From Anaerolineae bacterium (GTDB taxonomy: Bacteria > Chloroflexota > Anaerolineae > Aggregatilineales > UBA2796), in assembly GCA_019637615.1 (NCBI GenBank), contig JAHBVJ010000010.1:62001-126000 (forward strand): 64,000 bases of DNA, written 5' to 3'. The notes below the pieces were generated by a model. It saw only the letters and a program-made list of their open reading frames with translations, was not told where the DNA came from and made no database searches. Positions 34,434 to 44,096 of this stretch are shown in pieces; position 1 is the stretch's first letter; the number at the start of each line of letters is the position of its first letter. Position numbers and translations under genes: made by a program.

Positions 34434-35672
34434 ATGGTGAATACACGACATTTGACGGCGAAACAAGCAACCGACCTGCTCAACATCAACGCCTCGACAC
34501 TGTATGCCTACGTCAGTCGGGGCTTGATCCGCTCGGAGGCATCGGCGGAAGATACACGTGCCCGCCTATATCTGGCGGAGGATGTGGAGGCGCTTCGTCA
34601 GCGGAAGCAGCAGCGCCAGAACCCCGCCAAGGCCATCAAGGAGTCGTTAGCGTGGGGTGCGCCGCTGATGGAGTCGGCGCTGACGCTGATCCGCGATGGC
34701 ACGCTGTACTATCGCGGGGTGGATGCCACCGAGCTTGCCGAACGGCACACCGTCGAGGAAGTAGCGGCGCTGCTGTGGACGGGGGACACCGATAGCGCCA
34801 GTAAATTATTCAGCACGGTGCCAGAGGTGTCGGCGGCGTTGGCGGCTGTCGAGCGGATCGGGCAACCGTTGACGCTGATCCAGCAGATGCAGATCGGGCT
34901 GACGGTGGCGGCGACCAGCGATCTCGCGTCCTATGACCTGCGCGCAGACAACGTGACCAAGACGGGCGCGCGACTCGTACATCTGCTGACCAGCATACTG
35001 GCAGGTCAAGCAGTCGGGCAGACGGATTTTGCGCAGCAATTGGCGGATGCATGGTGCCCTGAACGAAGGGAGGCAGGGGCGCTGTTCAGCAAGGCACTGA
35101 TCCTGTGCGCTGACCACGAGCTGAACGTTTCGGCCTTCACGGCGCGGGTGGTGGCATCCGCGAATACGCCGCCGCATCAGGTCATGGTGGCGGGCTTGGC
35201 GGCGATGCAAGGGCTGCATCACGGCGGGATGACCGAACAGGCCGAGCAATTGCTGGCAGACCTGCACGATGTAGACGCGATCCCGCACGTGATCAGCGGC
35301 AAACTCCGGCGCGGTGAGCTAATCCCCGGCTTCGGGCATACGCTGTATCCGTTGGGCGATCCACGCGCGGCCTATCTGCTGGCACAACTGCGCACGGCCT
35401 TCGAAGGCGACGCGCGGGTGGCGGCGATCGAGGCGGTGCAAGCCTACGTGAGCGGGACGCTTGACCGACTGCCGAACATTGACTTCGCGCTGGCGGCGCT
35501 GACGCATCTGCTTAATCTGCCTGTGGGGACTGGCATCGCGCTGTTCGCGCTGGGGCGGAGCATCGGGTGGGTGGCGCATACCATCGAGCAGTACAGCGAT
35601 GGTCAGTTGATCCGTCCACGGGCGTCGTACACTGGTGTGCAACCGAAGCGGAATCTGCTCTCGAATACGTAA
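34434..35672 (+). CDS. Citrate synthase family protein with N-terminal MerR-like DNA-binding domain
   Basis: A 412-residue protein. Residues 5-55 are a helix-turn-helix of MerR/excisionase type (LTAKQATDLLNINASTLYAY, VSRGLIRSEA, then YLAEDVEALRQRK). The rest is a citrate synthase fold that begins with LYYRGVDATELAE near residue 92. It carries the active-site motifs LCADHELNVSAF (H229), GLHHGGMTEQ (H262/H263), GFGHTLYPLGDPRA (H302) and NIDFALAAL (D350). The family condenses acetyl- or propionyl-CoA with oxaloacetate. With catalytic residues present and a DNA-binding domain attached, it may be both enzyme and regulator. Similar HTH-citrate-synthase proteins occur in other bacteria, and their role is poorly known. 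Confidence 0.88.
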   Translation: MVNTRHLTAKQATDLLNINASTLYAYVSRGLIRSEASAEDTRARLYLAEDVEALRQRKQQRQNPAKAIKESLAWGAPLMESALTLIRDGTLYYRGVDATELAERHTVEEVAALLWTGDTDSASKLFSTVPEVSAALAAVERIGQPLTLIQQMQIGLTVAATSDLASYDLRADNVTKTGARLVHLLTSILAGQAVGQTDFAQQLADAWCPERREAGALFSKALILCADHELNVSAFTARVVASANTPPHQVMVAGLAAMQGLHHGGMTEQAEQLLADLHDVDAIPHVISGKLRRGELIPGFGHTLYPLGDPRAAYLLAQLRTAFEGDARVAAIEAVQAYVSGTLDRLPNIDFALAALTHLLNLPVGTGIALFALGRSIGWVAHTIEQYSDGQLIRPRASYTGVQPKRNLLSNT

Positions 35673-35870
35673 AAGATGTCCCGATGATCAACTACGATAG
35701 CGGAGGTACTGCTGTTCAGATTCAACCGCTTGAACATCCATCGACTCCATGTGTACTTGATCGCTGGTGGATACGTCGGAAACCCCACCATGCAAAACGC
35801 ACGAAGGTAGCAAACAACCCGCGTCAGCACTATACTGTTGGCTTCCAATGGGGATAGAGAGGAACCGCAT

Positions 35871-36842
35871 ATGCAATACCGTCACTTAGGCCGCACAGGG
35901 CTGTTGGTCTCGCCGCTGTGTTTGGGCACGATGGCCTTTGGCCCCTTAGCCGCCGAACCCGACGCCTACCAGATCATGGATCGGGCGCTGGAAGTGGGTA
36001 TCAATTTCTTCGATACGGCAAACGTGTACGGGCGCAAGAAAGGCGAAGGCGTCACCGAGAATATCATCGGGCGCTGGCTGGCCCAAGGCGGCGGGCGGCG
36101 CGAGAAGATCGTGCTGGCGACCAAGGTACACAACACGATGGGCGATTGGCCTAACGAATCCAAGCTGTCGGCGTTGCACATTCGCCGTGCCTGTGACGAG
36201 AGCTTGCGGCGGCTGCAAACCGACCACATCGACCTTTACCAGATGCATCACATCGACCGCTTCACGCCGTGGGAAGAAATCTGGCAAGCGATGGAAGTTT
36301 TGGTGCAGCAGGGCAAGGTGATCTACGTCGGCAGCAGCAACTTCGCGGGCTGGCATATCACGCAGGCTTGTGAAGCGGCGAAATCCCGCCACTTTTTAGG
36401 CTTGGTATCCGAGCAGAGCCTCTACAATCTGGCAGAACGCACGGTTGAGTTGGAAGTGCTGCCCGCCTGCCAATTCTACGGCCTCGGCGTGATCCCGTGG
36501 AGTCCCTTGGCGGGTGGGGCGCTCGGCGGCGCACTGAAGAAAGCCAACGAAGGCCGCAATGCCAGCCCTGATCAGCAGAAATTGGTGGACGAACTGCGTC
36601 CCAAGCTAGAAAAGTGGGAGGCGTTGTGCGCGGAGATGGGCGAACAACCCGCGACGGTAGCGCTGGCGTGGCTGCTACATAACCCGACCGTGACCGCGCC
36701 GATCATCGGGCCGCGCACGCTCGATCAGTTGAACGGATCGCTGCCTGCCGCCGAGTTGAAGCTCTCCGACGACGTGCTGAAGAAGCTCGATGAAATCTGG
36801 CCCGGCCCCGGCGGGATGGCTCCTGAAGCCTACGCGTGGTAG
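35871..36842 (+). CDS. Aldo/keto reductase
   Basis: A 323-residue NADPH-dependent reductase of the AKR superfamily with the usual TIM-barrel length. It starts MQYRHLGRTGLLVSPLCLGT, typical for the family. The catalytic Asp and Tyr are in FFDTANVYG, the Lys is in VLATKVH and the His is in YQMHHIDRF. The cofactor-binding end is PIIGPRTLDQLNGSL. The ATG at 35871 follows AGAGG; an in-frame start at 35838 only adds low-complexity residues. A TATACT box at 35831-35836 could be its -10. Substrate is unknown; it is not obviously linked to its neighbours. Confidence 0.93.
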   Translation: MQYRHLGRTGLLVSPLCLGTMAFGPLAAEPDAYQIMDRALEVGINFFDTANVYGRKKGEGVTENIIGRWLAQGGGRREKIVLATKVHNTMGDWPNESKLSALHIRRACDESLRRLQTDHIDLYQMHHIDRFTPWEEIWQAMEVLVQQGKVIYVGSSNFAGWHITQACEAAKSRHFLGLVSEQSLYNLAERTVELEVLPACQFYGLGVIPWSPLAGGALGGALKKANEGRNASPDQQKLVDELRPKLEKWEALCAEMGEQPATVALAWLLHNPTVTAPIIGPRTLDQLNGSLPAAELKLSDDVLKKLDEIWPGPGGMAPEAYAW

Positions 36843-36859
36843 TGACGGTTGACGTAACA

Positions 36860-36884
36860 CGAGGTGGGCTATCCGCTCACCTCG
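36860..36884 (+). terminator. Hairpin between convergent genes
   Basis: A 10-bp stem with one G-T pair, CGAGGTGGGC (36860-36869) and GCTCACCTCG (36875-36884), around a five-base loop. It overlaps the last codons of the convergent hybrid kinase gene and lies 18 bp after the reductase stop. Confidence 0.55.
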
Positions 36885-39408
36885 CGTTCAGCGTGAAGTA
36901 AAAGGTCGCGCCCTGATTAGGCGCTGCTTCCGCCCAGATGCGCCCGCCGTGCCGCATAACGATGCGCTTCACAAGAGCCAGCCCGACACCCGTGCCCTCG
37001 AATTCTTCGGCACGGTGCAGCCGCTGGAACACACCAAACAACTTGCCAACGTACTGCATATCGAACCCAGCGCCGTTATCTCGCACAAAGTAAATCGTGT
37101 CGCCGTTCTCCTGACAGCCAACTTCGATTACGGCGCGCTCACGTTTACGCGTGTACTTGAGCGCGTTCGACAGCAGGTTCGTATAGACGTGCTTGAGCAG
37201 CGCGGGATCGGCCTCGCAGGCGGGCAGATCACCGATCTGAATATCCACCTGCCGACCTTCCTGTTCGGCGCGCAGTTCTTGCAGCACCTCGCGCACGAGT
37301 TGGGCAGGTTCGATGTACTGCTTGGTGATGGTCTGCCGTCCCAAGCGCGCCAGCGTCAGCAGATCATCGATCATGCGCTGCATATTTTCGACATTGTGCT
37401 GGATGCGCTGCAAATGATACTGGCTTTCGGGTTCGAGGCTGGGCGCAACATCTTCGACGATCATGCCTGTGAACCCTGCGATAGCACGCAGCGGCGCACG
37501 CAAATCATGTGAAATGGAGTACGAAAAGGCATCCAACTCCTGATTGACGAATTCCAGATCGGCAATCACACGACCGAGATGCTCGTTTCGCTCCATCAAC
37601 TGTTCGCGGGTGCGCTTGAGTGCGACCAGATTGCCGACCCGTGCGCGCAGTTCTTCCGCCACAAACGGCTTCAACAGATAGTCTTGTGCGCCTTCCCGCA
37701 GCAGTTGGACACGCATTTCATCATCAGTTTTCGCGGTAAGCATCAAGATCGGTGTATGGGTTAAGACTGCCTGATCGCGGATGGCATCGACCATTTGCAC
37801 GCCGCTGAAACCGGGCATCATTACGTCGCTCAAAATCAAATCTGGTCGCACCTCCAACGCCTTTTCCAGCCCTTCATAGCCGTTAAAGGCGCTCACCGTG
37901 CGGTAATCGCGTGACAGCGTTTCGCGAATGTAACGGCTCATCTCTGGATGATCCTCCACCACCAAAATCAGCGGACGCTCGTCATTATCTGGCGCATCGG
38001 GTATGGGTTCGGGGCGCTGCTTGAAGTCGTCCAGAATCGGCTGCAAGATTTCGTCAATGCGCGTGCCCGTGTCGGTCGTGACATGCATTGGTGTTCCGGC
38101 GGGAGCGGCGAGGGGCAGCACCACCGTCATCTGCGCGCCGCCTTCGTCAGCTTCCCCAATTGTGATCGAGCCGCCGTGCAGCTCGGCAAAATCTTTGGCG
38201 ATGGCTAGTCCTAAGCCGGTGCCGCCAACGTGCCGGGTCGAGCTTTCCTCGACTTGAAAGAAGCGCTCGAACACGCTGGTTCGCAGCGCAGCAGGGATAC
38301 CCGGCCCGCTGTCCGCGATGACGATGCTGGCCTGTGTGCTGGTCGGCGCATCATCGGCGCTTAAAACGCAGCGTACCTTGCCACCGACTGGCGTGAACTT
38401 GAAGGCGTTAGAGAGCAAGTTCATCAAGATGCGCTGGATCTTGTCGGGATCAACTTGGGCGTGTAAGGTGGTGGGTGTCTCCAATGTGTACGCTAAGTTG
38501 CGTTCCTGTGCGTGCGAACTGAAATGAGCGCCAGTCTGTCGCACCAACTGCGCGAGGTCAACCTCGGCATAGTTGGCGGACATCTTGCCCGACTCTAGCT
38601 TGGCGACATCGAGCAAGTCATTGACGTGCTTGAGCAGTACTCTAGCATTGCGGTCGATGCTGTGCAGGTCGTGGTGCAGCGCTGCGGGTGTTGCGCTGCT
38701 GGCGAGCATCTTCTCCGTCAGGCCGAGGATCAGGGTTAATGGCGTGCGCAGTTCGTGGCTGACGTTGGCGAATAATTGCGTTTTGAGCTGGTCAAGCTGA
38801 TATAGCCGATCATAAAGCTGCGTGATCTCCTGTTCGCGCCGTGCTAGTTCATCGTTCACGGAGCGCAGTTTCTGGTTGGCGACCTGAATTTCTTGTGCCC
38901 GCGTCACTACCTCGGCTTCCATCTGTGCGGTGCGGGATTGCAGCGACTCGGTGAGTTTTTGCTGCTCACTGCCAATCTGCTTTAGGCGGATGAACTCCGT
39001 CACGTCCTCCACGCGATGAATGATGTATTCAACGCGCTGACCGTCACTGGACAGGATTGGCGTATTGATCGGACTCCAGAAGCGTTCCTCGAAGCCCCCG
39101 CCTTCGCTTTCTGGGCGGCGAATGTCATATTTTTGCACTGCCATCGCGTCGGGCACGCGGTTTTGCCGCGCACGTTCCAATGACGCGCGCAGATTGCTAA
39201 CGCCCGTCGCCGCCGGATCATCGGGATTGTCCGGAAAAACCTCGAACAGCCCGCGCCCCAAAATATCTTCGCGCTTGGTCATCGTCGCGTTCAGGTAGGC
39301 GTTCGTGACTGCAACGATAGTCAGATCGGCAGTCAGCACCAGATACAAACCGGGGGCGGCTTCGAACAATGTGCGGAAATCAGGCGTTATTGACGGATTG
39401 GACGGCAT
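36877..39408 (-). CDS. Hybrid sensor kinase with two kinase modules (PAS-HK-REC-HK)
   Basis: An 843-residue soluble signalling protein. Order: PAS (about 10-140; [20 protein letters not shown]), coiled coil (145-210), first HisKA with H218 in [14 protein letters not shown], and its HATPase (N-box [13 protein letters not shown]2 [10 protein letters not shown]). Next comes a receiver (478-598) with D528 in [13 protein letters not shown] and Lys in YLLKPF. A second, phytochrome-type kinase follows with H634 in [15 protein letters not shown], and its HATPase ([19 protein letters not shown]). No membrane span is present, so it senses a cytoplasmic cue. Two complete kinase modules around one receiver suggest an internal relay. 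No output regulator gene is adjacent. Confidence 0.95.
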   Translation of the reverse strand: MPSNPSITPDFRTLFEAAPGLYLVLTADLTIVAVTNAYLNATMTKREDILGRGLFEVFPDNPDDPAATGVSNLRASLERARQNRVPDAMAVQKYDIRRPESEGGGFEERFWSPINTPILSSDGQRVEYIIHRVEDVTEFIRLKQIGSEQQKLTESLQSRTAQMEAEVVTRAQEIQVANQKLRSVNDELARREQEITQLYDRLYQLDQLKTQLFANVSHELRTPLTLILGLTEKMLASSATPAALHHDLHSIDRNARVLLKHVNDLLDVAKLESGKMSANYAEVDLAQLVRQTGAHFSSHAQERNLAYTLETPTTLHAQVDPDKIQRILMNLLSNAFKFTPVGGKVRCVLSADDAPTSTQASIVIADSGPGIPAALRTSVFERFFQVEESSTRHVGGTGLGLAIAKDFAELHGGSITIGEADEGGAQMTVVLPLAAPAGTPMHVTTDTGTRIDEILQPILDDFKQRPEPIPDAPDNDERPLILVVEDHPEMSRYIRETLSRDYRTVSAFNGYEGLEKALEVRPDLILSDVMMPGFSGVQMVDAIRDQAVLTHTPILMLTAKTDDEMRVQLLREGAQDYLLKPFVAEELRARVGNLVALKRTREQLMERNEHLGRVIADLEFVNQELDAFSYSISHDLRAPLRAIAGFTGMIVEDVAPSLEPESQYHLQRIQHNVENMQRMIDDLLTLARLGRQTITKQYIEPAQLVREVLQELRAEQEGRQVDIQIGDLPACEADPALLKHVYTNLLSNALKYTRKRERAVIEVGCQENGDTIYFVRDNGAGFDMQYVGKLFGVFQRLHRAEEFEGTGVGLALVKRIVMRHGGRIWAEAAPNQGATFYFTLNAR

Positions 39409-39450
39409 GAAAATCTCCGTAATTGATCGCGGAAAAGCTGCCGATGGCTG

Positions 39451-40401
39451 TCAGCGGAAGGCAGTAGCAGCTTTATCCAGCTCAGTAAATAGGGCAGGCG
39501 TCAGAGGTGCCTCAAAGATAGTGCTAATGGCAAGCGTCCACCCGTGTAGAAAATAATTCCAACCATCCGTGATGGTTAACCCACGCCGTTCCCGCTGACG
39601 GTCGGCTTGTTGCAAAAAATCGAGCCAGCCCCGGTAATTCATCTCCCACACAATGCCACGCAGTGGGAAAATGCCCGATTCCGTGATTGGAGAACCGGGG
39701 CGATCTTTACCTAACCCTGTCGCGTTGATGACGACTGAGCCAGTTGGTAACAAATCTAACATACTATCATTTTCAGATGCGGATAAGTTTAACATGTAAT
39801 GAAATTGTATCGTGGTAGCAAATCTGGCATGGATTTGTTTGAGATTATGTAATCTGACCACTTGATTGTCGATGGTGAGCAGGCGTGCCGGACGGTCTGC
39901 TGGCGTTGTGCCCAAGGCAAGGTATGCGCTCAGGGCAATCGCCGCCCCGCCACCGCCGAGGCATAGCACCTCCGCGCCCGTCGCACCGAAGTAGCCTGCC
40001 GGGACGAAGGTGCGCCATGCCAACCCTGCGCTGATCGGGTCTAACGCATAGCCGTGCAGTTTGCCATCGCGTTTGAAGATAGCGGACACCTCCCCGCACA
40101 ACTCCGCGTTTGGGTCAAGGTAATCGAACAGATCGCGCGTGACCGCCAGCAGATCGATCTTGTGCGTGGTGACCAGCGCCCCAATAGATAGTGGATCATG
40201 CTTGATGTGGTTGACGATGGCGCGATACGTCGCGGCGGGCGCGTGCAGCGGGGCGTCGTAGCCTTCAAGGTGCGCATCCAAGCCCCACAATGCCGACCAG
40301 CGTGGGAAGATGCGCATGATCGCGGATTGCGCTGTTGTCACACCGATAAAATACATGGTCGGCTGTTGGCGGGGCAGCCAGAAGTCTGCCGGGTAGTTCA
40401 T
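39451..40401 (-). CDS. Shikimate dehydrogenase-like oxidoreductase
   Basis: A 316-residue protein of the AroE fold. The substrate half has YFIGVTTAQSAI and GALVTTHKIDLL, where the His-Lys replaces the usual PxK of AroE (TVPHK). The dinucleotide site is EVLCLGGGGAAIALSAYLAL (one glycine extra), followed by VVINATGLGKDRPGSPIT, the AroE NxTxxG motif region. It probably uses NAD(P)H on a cyclic or quinate-like acid that is not shikimate, given the altered catalytic segment. It starts 7 bp after the phosphotriesterase-like gene, so the two should act in one pathway. Confidence 0.8.
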   Translation of the reverse strand: MNYPADFWLPRQQPTMYFIGVTTAQSAIMRIFPRWSALWGLDAHLEGYDAPLHAPAATYRAIVNHIKHDPLSIGALVTTHKIDLLAVTRDLFDYLDPNAELCGEVSAIFKRDGKLHGYALDPISAGLAWRTFVPAGYFGATGAEVLCLGGGGAAIALSAYLALGTTPADRPARLLTIDNQVVRLHNLKQIHARFATTIQFHYMLNLSASENDSMLDLLPTGSVVINATGLGKDRPGSPITESGIFPLRGIVWEMNYRGWLDFLQQADRQRERRGLTITDGWNYFLHGWTLAISTIFEAPLTPALFTELDKAATAFR

Positions 40402-40407
40402 CGCCGC

Positions 40408-41340
40408 CTACTCTTTCTTCCATACTAACCGTTTGGCGATGGCCTGACCGAGCAAACTCGGAATCGCCTCCTCTGGGAAGTGCTCCTCCCGCAACCGCGC
40501 TTGAATTTGCTCTGGCAGCATCATCAGGCCGGGTTCGCCGCCATAATGCCGCCACATCGAACTCAACGCCAGATCCAACCCCAACGCGATGCACTGCCAG
40601 CAATCATCCGCCACCATCTGGCGCAGCAAAGGCCACACATGTTTTTCCGGCTCGTACTTAGGACGTGCGAACGTATCGTAGCCGAGCAGGACGCCAACTT
40701 GTGCCAATTCACGATGCAACCCAAGATCGGGACGCTTATCCATGTGGCACAGATACAACCGATGGGCAGGAACGCCGCGATCCATGAAGAATGTCGGCAG
40801 TAGTTCGGCTTGTCTGCCTTGCTCCGTATGAAACAAAATCAACGCTCCTGTTCGCTGAGAGGCAATCGCGGCCGCTTCCATCAACACGCGCGTCTGTCCG
40901 CTGATGTTGCCCTCAAAGCCGATCTTGATCGTGGTCGCACGGATGGAACTGTCGCCGTCCAATGCTTCGTATACGCGGTCAGTCAGTTCTTGCACGAAGA
41001 ACGCCGCCGCTAACTCGGCCTTCATATTCCACAAGAAATGTTCAGGCTCGTAATACTTATACAGATGCGTACCTGTGGTCGCCGTGATGGAGATGTTCGT
41101 TTGCTCGGACAGTGTTTTGAGAAAGTGAGCGTTGCGCCCCGTGCCTTCCGGTTGGCAATCCACCAGCAGGTTGCCGCCCGCCGCGCCGAAATCGCGCAGT
41201 TCAGCTGTGATCAGCGCTTCATCGTGTAGATGCAGTTGTGTCGGTGCAGCAGCGGGCGGATCGATCCAAACATGCGCATGGGCATCCGCGAGGGTAATGT
41301 CATCAACGGGAACGCTCCCCGTTACAGTCTGGATATACAC
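40408..41340 (-). CDS. Phosphotriesterase-family metal-dependent hydrolase
   Basis: A 310-residue TIM-barrel amidohydrolase of the phosphotriesterase family. Metal ligands can be followed in order: ADAHAHVW (HxH), the bridging lysine in TIKIGFEG, LILFHTEQG, LYLCHMDK and the Asp in ALGLDLALSS. Members hydrolyse lactones or phosphoesters of sugars; this one has all metal residues, so it should be active. It is the middle gene of a three-gene minus-strand unit, between a membrane protein (12 bp upstream) and the shikimate-dehydrogenase-like gene. Together they suggest opening of a cyclic ester followed or preceded by oxidation. Confidence 0.86.
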   Translation of the reverse strand: MYIQTVTGSVPVDDITLADAHAHVWIDPPAAAPTQLHLHDEALITAELRDFGAAGGNLLVDCQPEGTGRNAHFLKTLSEQTNISITATTGTHLYKYYEPEHFLWNMKAELAAAFFVQELTDRVYEALDGDSSIRATTIKIGFEGNISGQTRVLMEAAAIASQRTGALILFHTEQGRQAELLPTFFMDRGVPAHRLYLCHMDKRPDLGLHRELAQVGVLLGYDTFARPKYEPEKHVWPLLRQMVADDCWQCIALGLDLALSSMWRHYGGEPGLMMLPEQIQARLREEHFPEEAIPSLLGQAIAKRLVWKKE

Positions 41341-41352
41341 GGTTAATCCTTC

Positions 41353-42540
41353 CTAACCTGCCTGAGCGATGGCAATCGCTGCTAAGACAAGGCCGAGAAT
41401 GGAAGCAACGAGGGCAAGGTAATGATACGGGATAAGCGCGCGTTCCAAGCGATTCAACTGCGGATCAAACGAATCCGCGTCGGGTCGCTTGTTGTCTTCT
41501 GACCGCAGTGGACGGTAAATCCAATTCATTGGTCTGTGCAAGATATAGCGTAGCGGCAGCGTCCACACGAAGCAGCCCGCCGCGATGACGAACAGACCAG
41601 CGGCGGATGGTGACGGGGCGTTCTTGACCATGTTGGCTTGCAAAATCGATAACATGCCGAAGAGCACCATCAGCGTCCACAGGAAGATCAGCAGCGTCGT
41701 TACATAGCGGAAGATCAGACGGCGCAAATAGATGCCGTGGCGTACCAGCGACATTTCGGTTTTGGCAGCTTCGCGGACGAGCGTGCGCTGGTAACTGCGT
41801 CCGACGCCTAACGCCACGTTGAAATACATCACATCGCGCACATATCCCTCGTCAGCGTCTGCGATCACGCCATCCGAGCGCAGCATGTTGAGATCGCGTT
41901 CCGGTGGGATGATGCGATGCCGCGTAGTCTTCGTTTGTGCGTCCTCGTAGCGGGTAGCGTCCAGAATCGGCTCGAAGTATTCTTTGCGGCGTTTATCGCT
42001 GAACGGCAGCATAAAGTCGATGCTGCGCGGCAAGTACTGATAGCGCAAAATTTCGCGCTGCACTTCATCAGAGATTTCATCGCTAGAAATTGCCACGCCT
42101 GTCAGGGCAAAAGCGGGGTTATGCAGCCCGACGGCTTCTTCTGTATCCGGCGTCGAAACTGTGATGTAGAAATCGATGATGTCCTTGAAAAGCAAATACA
42201 GCGCCCGCAGCGGCACGAAAATCGATAGTCCAAACACATATAAGATCGTGACGTACAACAGTCCCGTCATCAGCGCGCCGGTGTTGCCATATGCTGGAAA
42301 GTGATTGCCGACATCGTTCAGCAAGACTTGAATCAGCGCCCCGACGACATCCTTAAAGAAGACCGGGATCAAAACCATCAAGGCTGCGCCGCTGACAAAA
42401 GCGGTGACAACGCGGTGCATCGTAGAAAGCCGTACTTCGCAACGCTGCAAATAAGCACGTAAAGCGGTTTTTTCATCCGCTGATAGTCGTGGTTCCGCGT
42501 TGTTGGTGCTGGGTGGAACGACAGTGGCTTGAGTGGTCAC
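41353..42540 (-). CDS. Integral membrane protein of unknown function
   Basis: A 395-residue protein I do not recognise. After a cytoplasmic N-terminus with LSADEKTALRAYLQRCEVRL there are two spans (about residues 42-62 and 90-115). A soluble stretch of about 160 residues follows (including DFMLPFSDKRRKEYFEPILD and MFGxx-free basic/acidic sequence), then three spans at about 285-305, 325-343 and 372-392. No transporter or enzyme motif is visible. The promoter region is shared with a divergent gene of unknown function. It lies 12 bp upstream of the phosphotriesterase-like gene, so they may share a transcript. Confidence 0.72.
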   Translation of the reverse strand: MTTQATVVPPSTNNAEPRLSADEKTALRAYLQRCEVRLSTMHRVVTAFVSGAALMVLIPVFFKDVVGALIQVLLNDVGNHFPAYGNTGALMTGLLYVTILYVFGLSIFVPLRALYLLFKDIIDFYITVSTPDTEEAVGLHNPAFALTGVAISSDEISDEVQREILRYQYLPRSIDFMLPFSDKRRKEYFEPILDATRYEDAQTKTTRHRIIPPERDLNMLRSDGVIADADEGYVRDVMYFNVALGVGRSYQRTLVREAAKTEMSLVRHGIYLRRLIFRYVTTLLIFLWTLMVLFGMLSILQANMVKNAPSPSAAGLFVIAAGCFVWTLPLRYILHRPMNWIYRPLRSEDNKRPDADSFDPQLNRLERALIPYHYLALVASILGLVLAAIAIAQAG

Positions 42541-42636
42541 GGCAGCATGAAGTCCTAATTAGATGCGAACTAACTATGATTCGCCAATTATAGCGCCGTT
42601 TGTGGCGATGGATCGCGCAAATTGAGCAAGCCCTAT

Positions 42637-42642
42637 TATAAT
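42637..42642 (+). promoter_or_regulatory. -10 box TATAAT upstream of the unknown 471-residue protein
   Basis: A perfect TATAAT lies 35 bp before the start codon at 42678. No good -35 box is seen at the normal distance. It is in the 137-bp divergent gap. Confidence 0.4.
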
Positions 42643-42677
42643 CACCCCAAACATCACAGCACTCAGGACAGGCACCG

Positions 42678-44093
42678 ATGGCGAAAAAACGCGTAACCAA
42701 AGATACTCCGGAAAGCCAACCCAAGCCTACCACGACACCAAAGCGCAGTTCCACTCCCAAACCCGACAAAGCCTCTGGCACGCGTGCCAAGCGTCCTGCT
42801 GCGCCGAAATCGCCCAAAGCCAAAACACCGCGTTTGACCAAAGCTGAACGTGAAGAACGCCGCCTCCAGCGCGACACCCTCGATGTGCTCGATCTCGAAG
42901 TCTTCGATCTGCACGAGGTGTCGCTGTGGGTCATGGATCAAAAAGGCATCTTGCCGCCCTTGTATGGGGGCGATTTCCTTGAGGAAGATACTGAGCTGAT
43001 CCCGATCTGGGGCATCCGCAACGAGGAAATTGGCGATCCACAGCCGGACATCGGCGCGATCTTCCTGCGCAGCATCCCACTCGTGGAACCCAACTTCGAC
43101 CTCCAAGAAGTACGCGAATCCCTTGATCTGGAAAACGACTGGCCTGTTAAAGACATTTTAAAGACGATTACCGAGGCCAGTGGTAAACCTATTGATGGTG
43201 CGTCGGAACTCGAAGAATTGAAGGTTTTCTTGATGTTGGCGGGTGCCCAGATCGCCCCTGCGCCGGGGTATACGAGCGAGGGGTTCATCAAGGCCATGTT
43301 AGATGGTAAGCCCTGCGCCGTGTTCCCCATCATCCCGACCAAGGGCAGCGGTGACGATCTTGAATATCTGTGGGATAAATTCGAGGATATTCACGGCGTC
43401 GCCATCTACGAGGAATCCCCCCAACTGCTAGAGGCGGCGGTCTGGCACTATCGGCTGCAACTAGCCTTCGAACAGGCCAAGCAAGATGTCCTCGCGGCGG
43501 GCGAAGATGTCGATGAAGAGTTGTTAGCGCCCGACACGTACAATCTCGTGGCGCTGTATGATGACATCGTGATGCATGGGCTGCGCTTTTACGGGACGAC
43601 CTCGGTGCTGCGCGACCGTCAGGAGCAATTGGATGTGCTGCGTGAAGATAACGGCGACCTGCTGATCCCGATGCCGCTCAAGCCGGAAGTCGAGCCAGTC
43701 GAGACTTATGCACGCATCCGCCGCGAATTTTTTGGCGAGGTGCTTGAACCGCTGCGCTTCCAAGCCGAGACTTTGCAAGCGATCTGGCCTAACATCCGTG
43801 CCCATACCTATTTTTGTATCCGCCCGCGCACAGGCCGCATGGTCAAAACGCCAGACGATATGCTCGATGTTGACGGCTACGAAGAAAATGCCATCGAAGA
43901 ATGGACGGTGGCGGAAGCGCTGCCAGACTTATACCAGCGCGTCCACTATCGCTGCCTGTACGAAATGCTCTCCGTCATGGGCTGGATCGATACCTATGCC
44001 CTGATCGGTCAGGGGAACGAAAACGAAGACGAGGCAGAAGATTTCCCTGATTCAGATACGTTTACGCCGCCCACCCCAAGGACGAAAAAGTAG
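42678..44093 (+). CDS. Hypothetical protein with basic N-terminus
   Basis: A 471-residue protein I do not recognise. The first about 60 residues are Lys/Pro/Thr-rich and probably disordered (TPKRSSTPKPDKASGTRAKR), then a charged helix (RLTKAEREERRLQRDTLDVL). The remaining globular part is acidic, with LEVFDLHEVSLWVMDQKGIL, a helical block (HYRLQLAFEQAKQDVLAAGE) and an acidic C-terminus (NENEDEAEDFPDSD). No signal peptide or membrane span is present. The basic tail could bind nucleic acid or an acidic surface; this is only a guess. The stop is 3 bp before the SLC13-type transporter start, so they are likely co-transcribed. Confidence 0.7.
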   Translation: MAKKRVTKDTPESQPKPTTTPKRSSTPKPDKASGTRAKRPAAPKSPKAKTPRLTKAEREERRLQRDTLDVLDLEVFDLHEVSLWVMDQKGILPPLYGGDFLEEDTELIPIWGIRNEEIGDPQPDIGAIFLRSIPLVEPNFDLQEVRESLDLENDWPVKDILKTITEASGKPIDGASELEELKVFLMLAGAQIAPAPGYTSEGFIKAMLDGKPCAVFPIIPTKGSGDDLEYLWDKFEDIHGVAIYEESPQLLEAAVWHYRLQLAFEQAKQDVLAAGEDVDEELLAPDTYNLVALYDDIVMHGLRFYGTTSVLRDRQEQLDVLREDNGDLLIPMPLKPEVEPVETYARIRREFFGEVLEPLRFQAETLQAIWPNIRAHTYFCIRPRTGRMVKTPDDMLDVDGYEENAIEEWTVAEALPDLYQRVHYRCLYEMLSVMGWIDTYALIGQGNENEDEAEDFPDSDTFTPPTPRTKK

Positions 44094-44096
44094 TCA

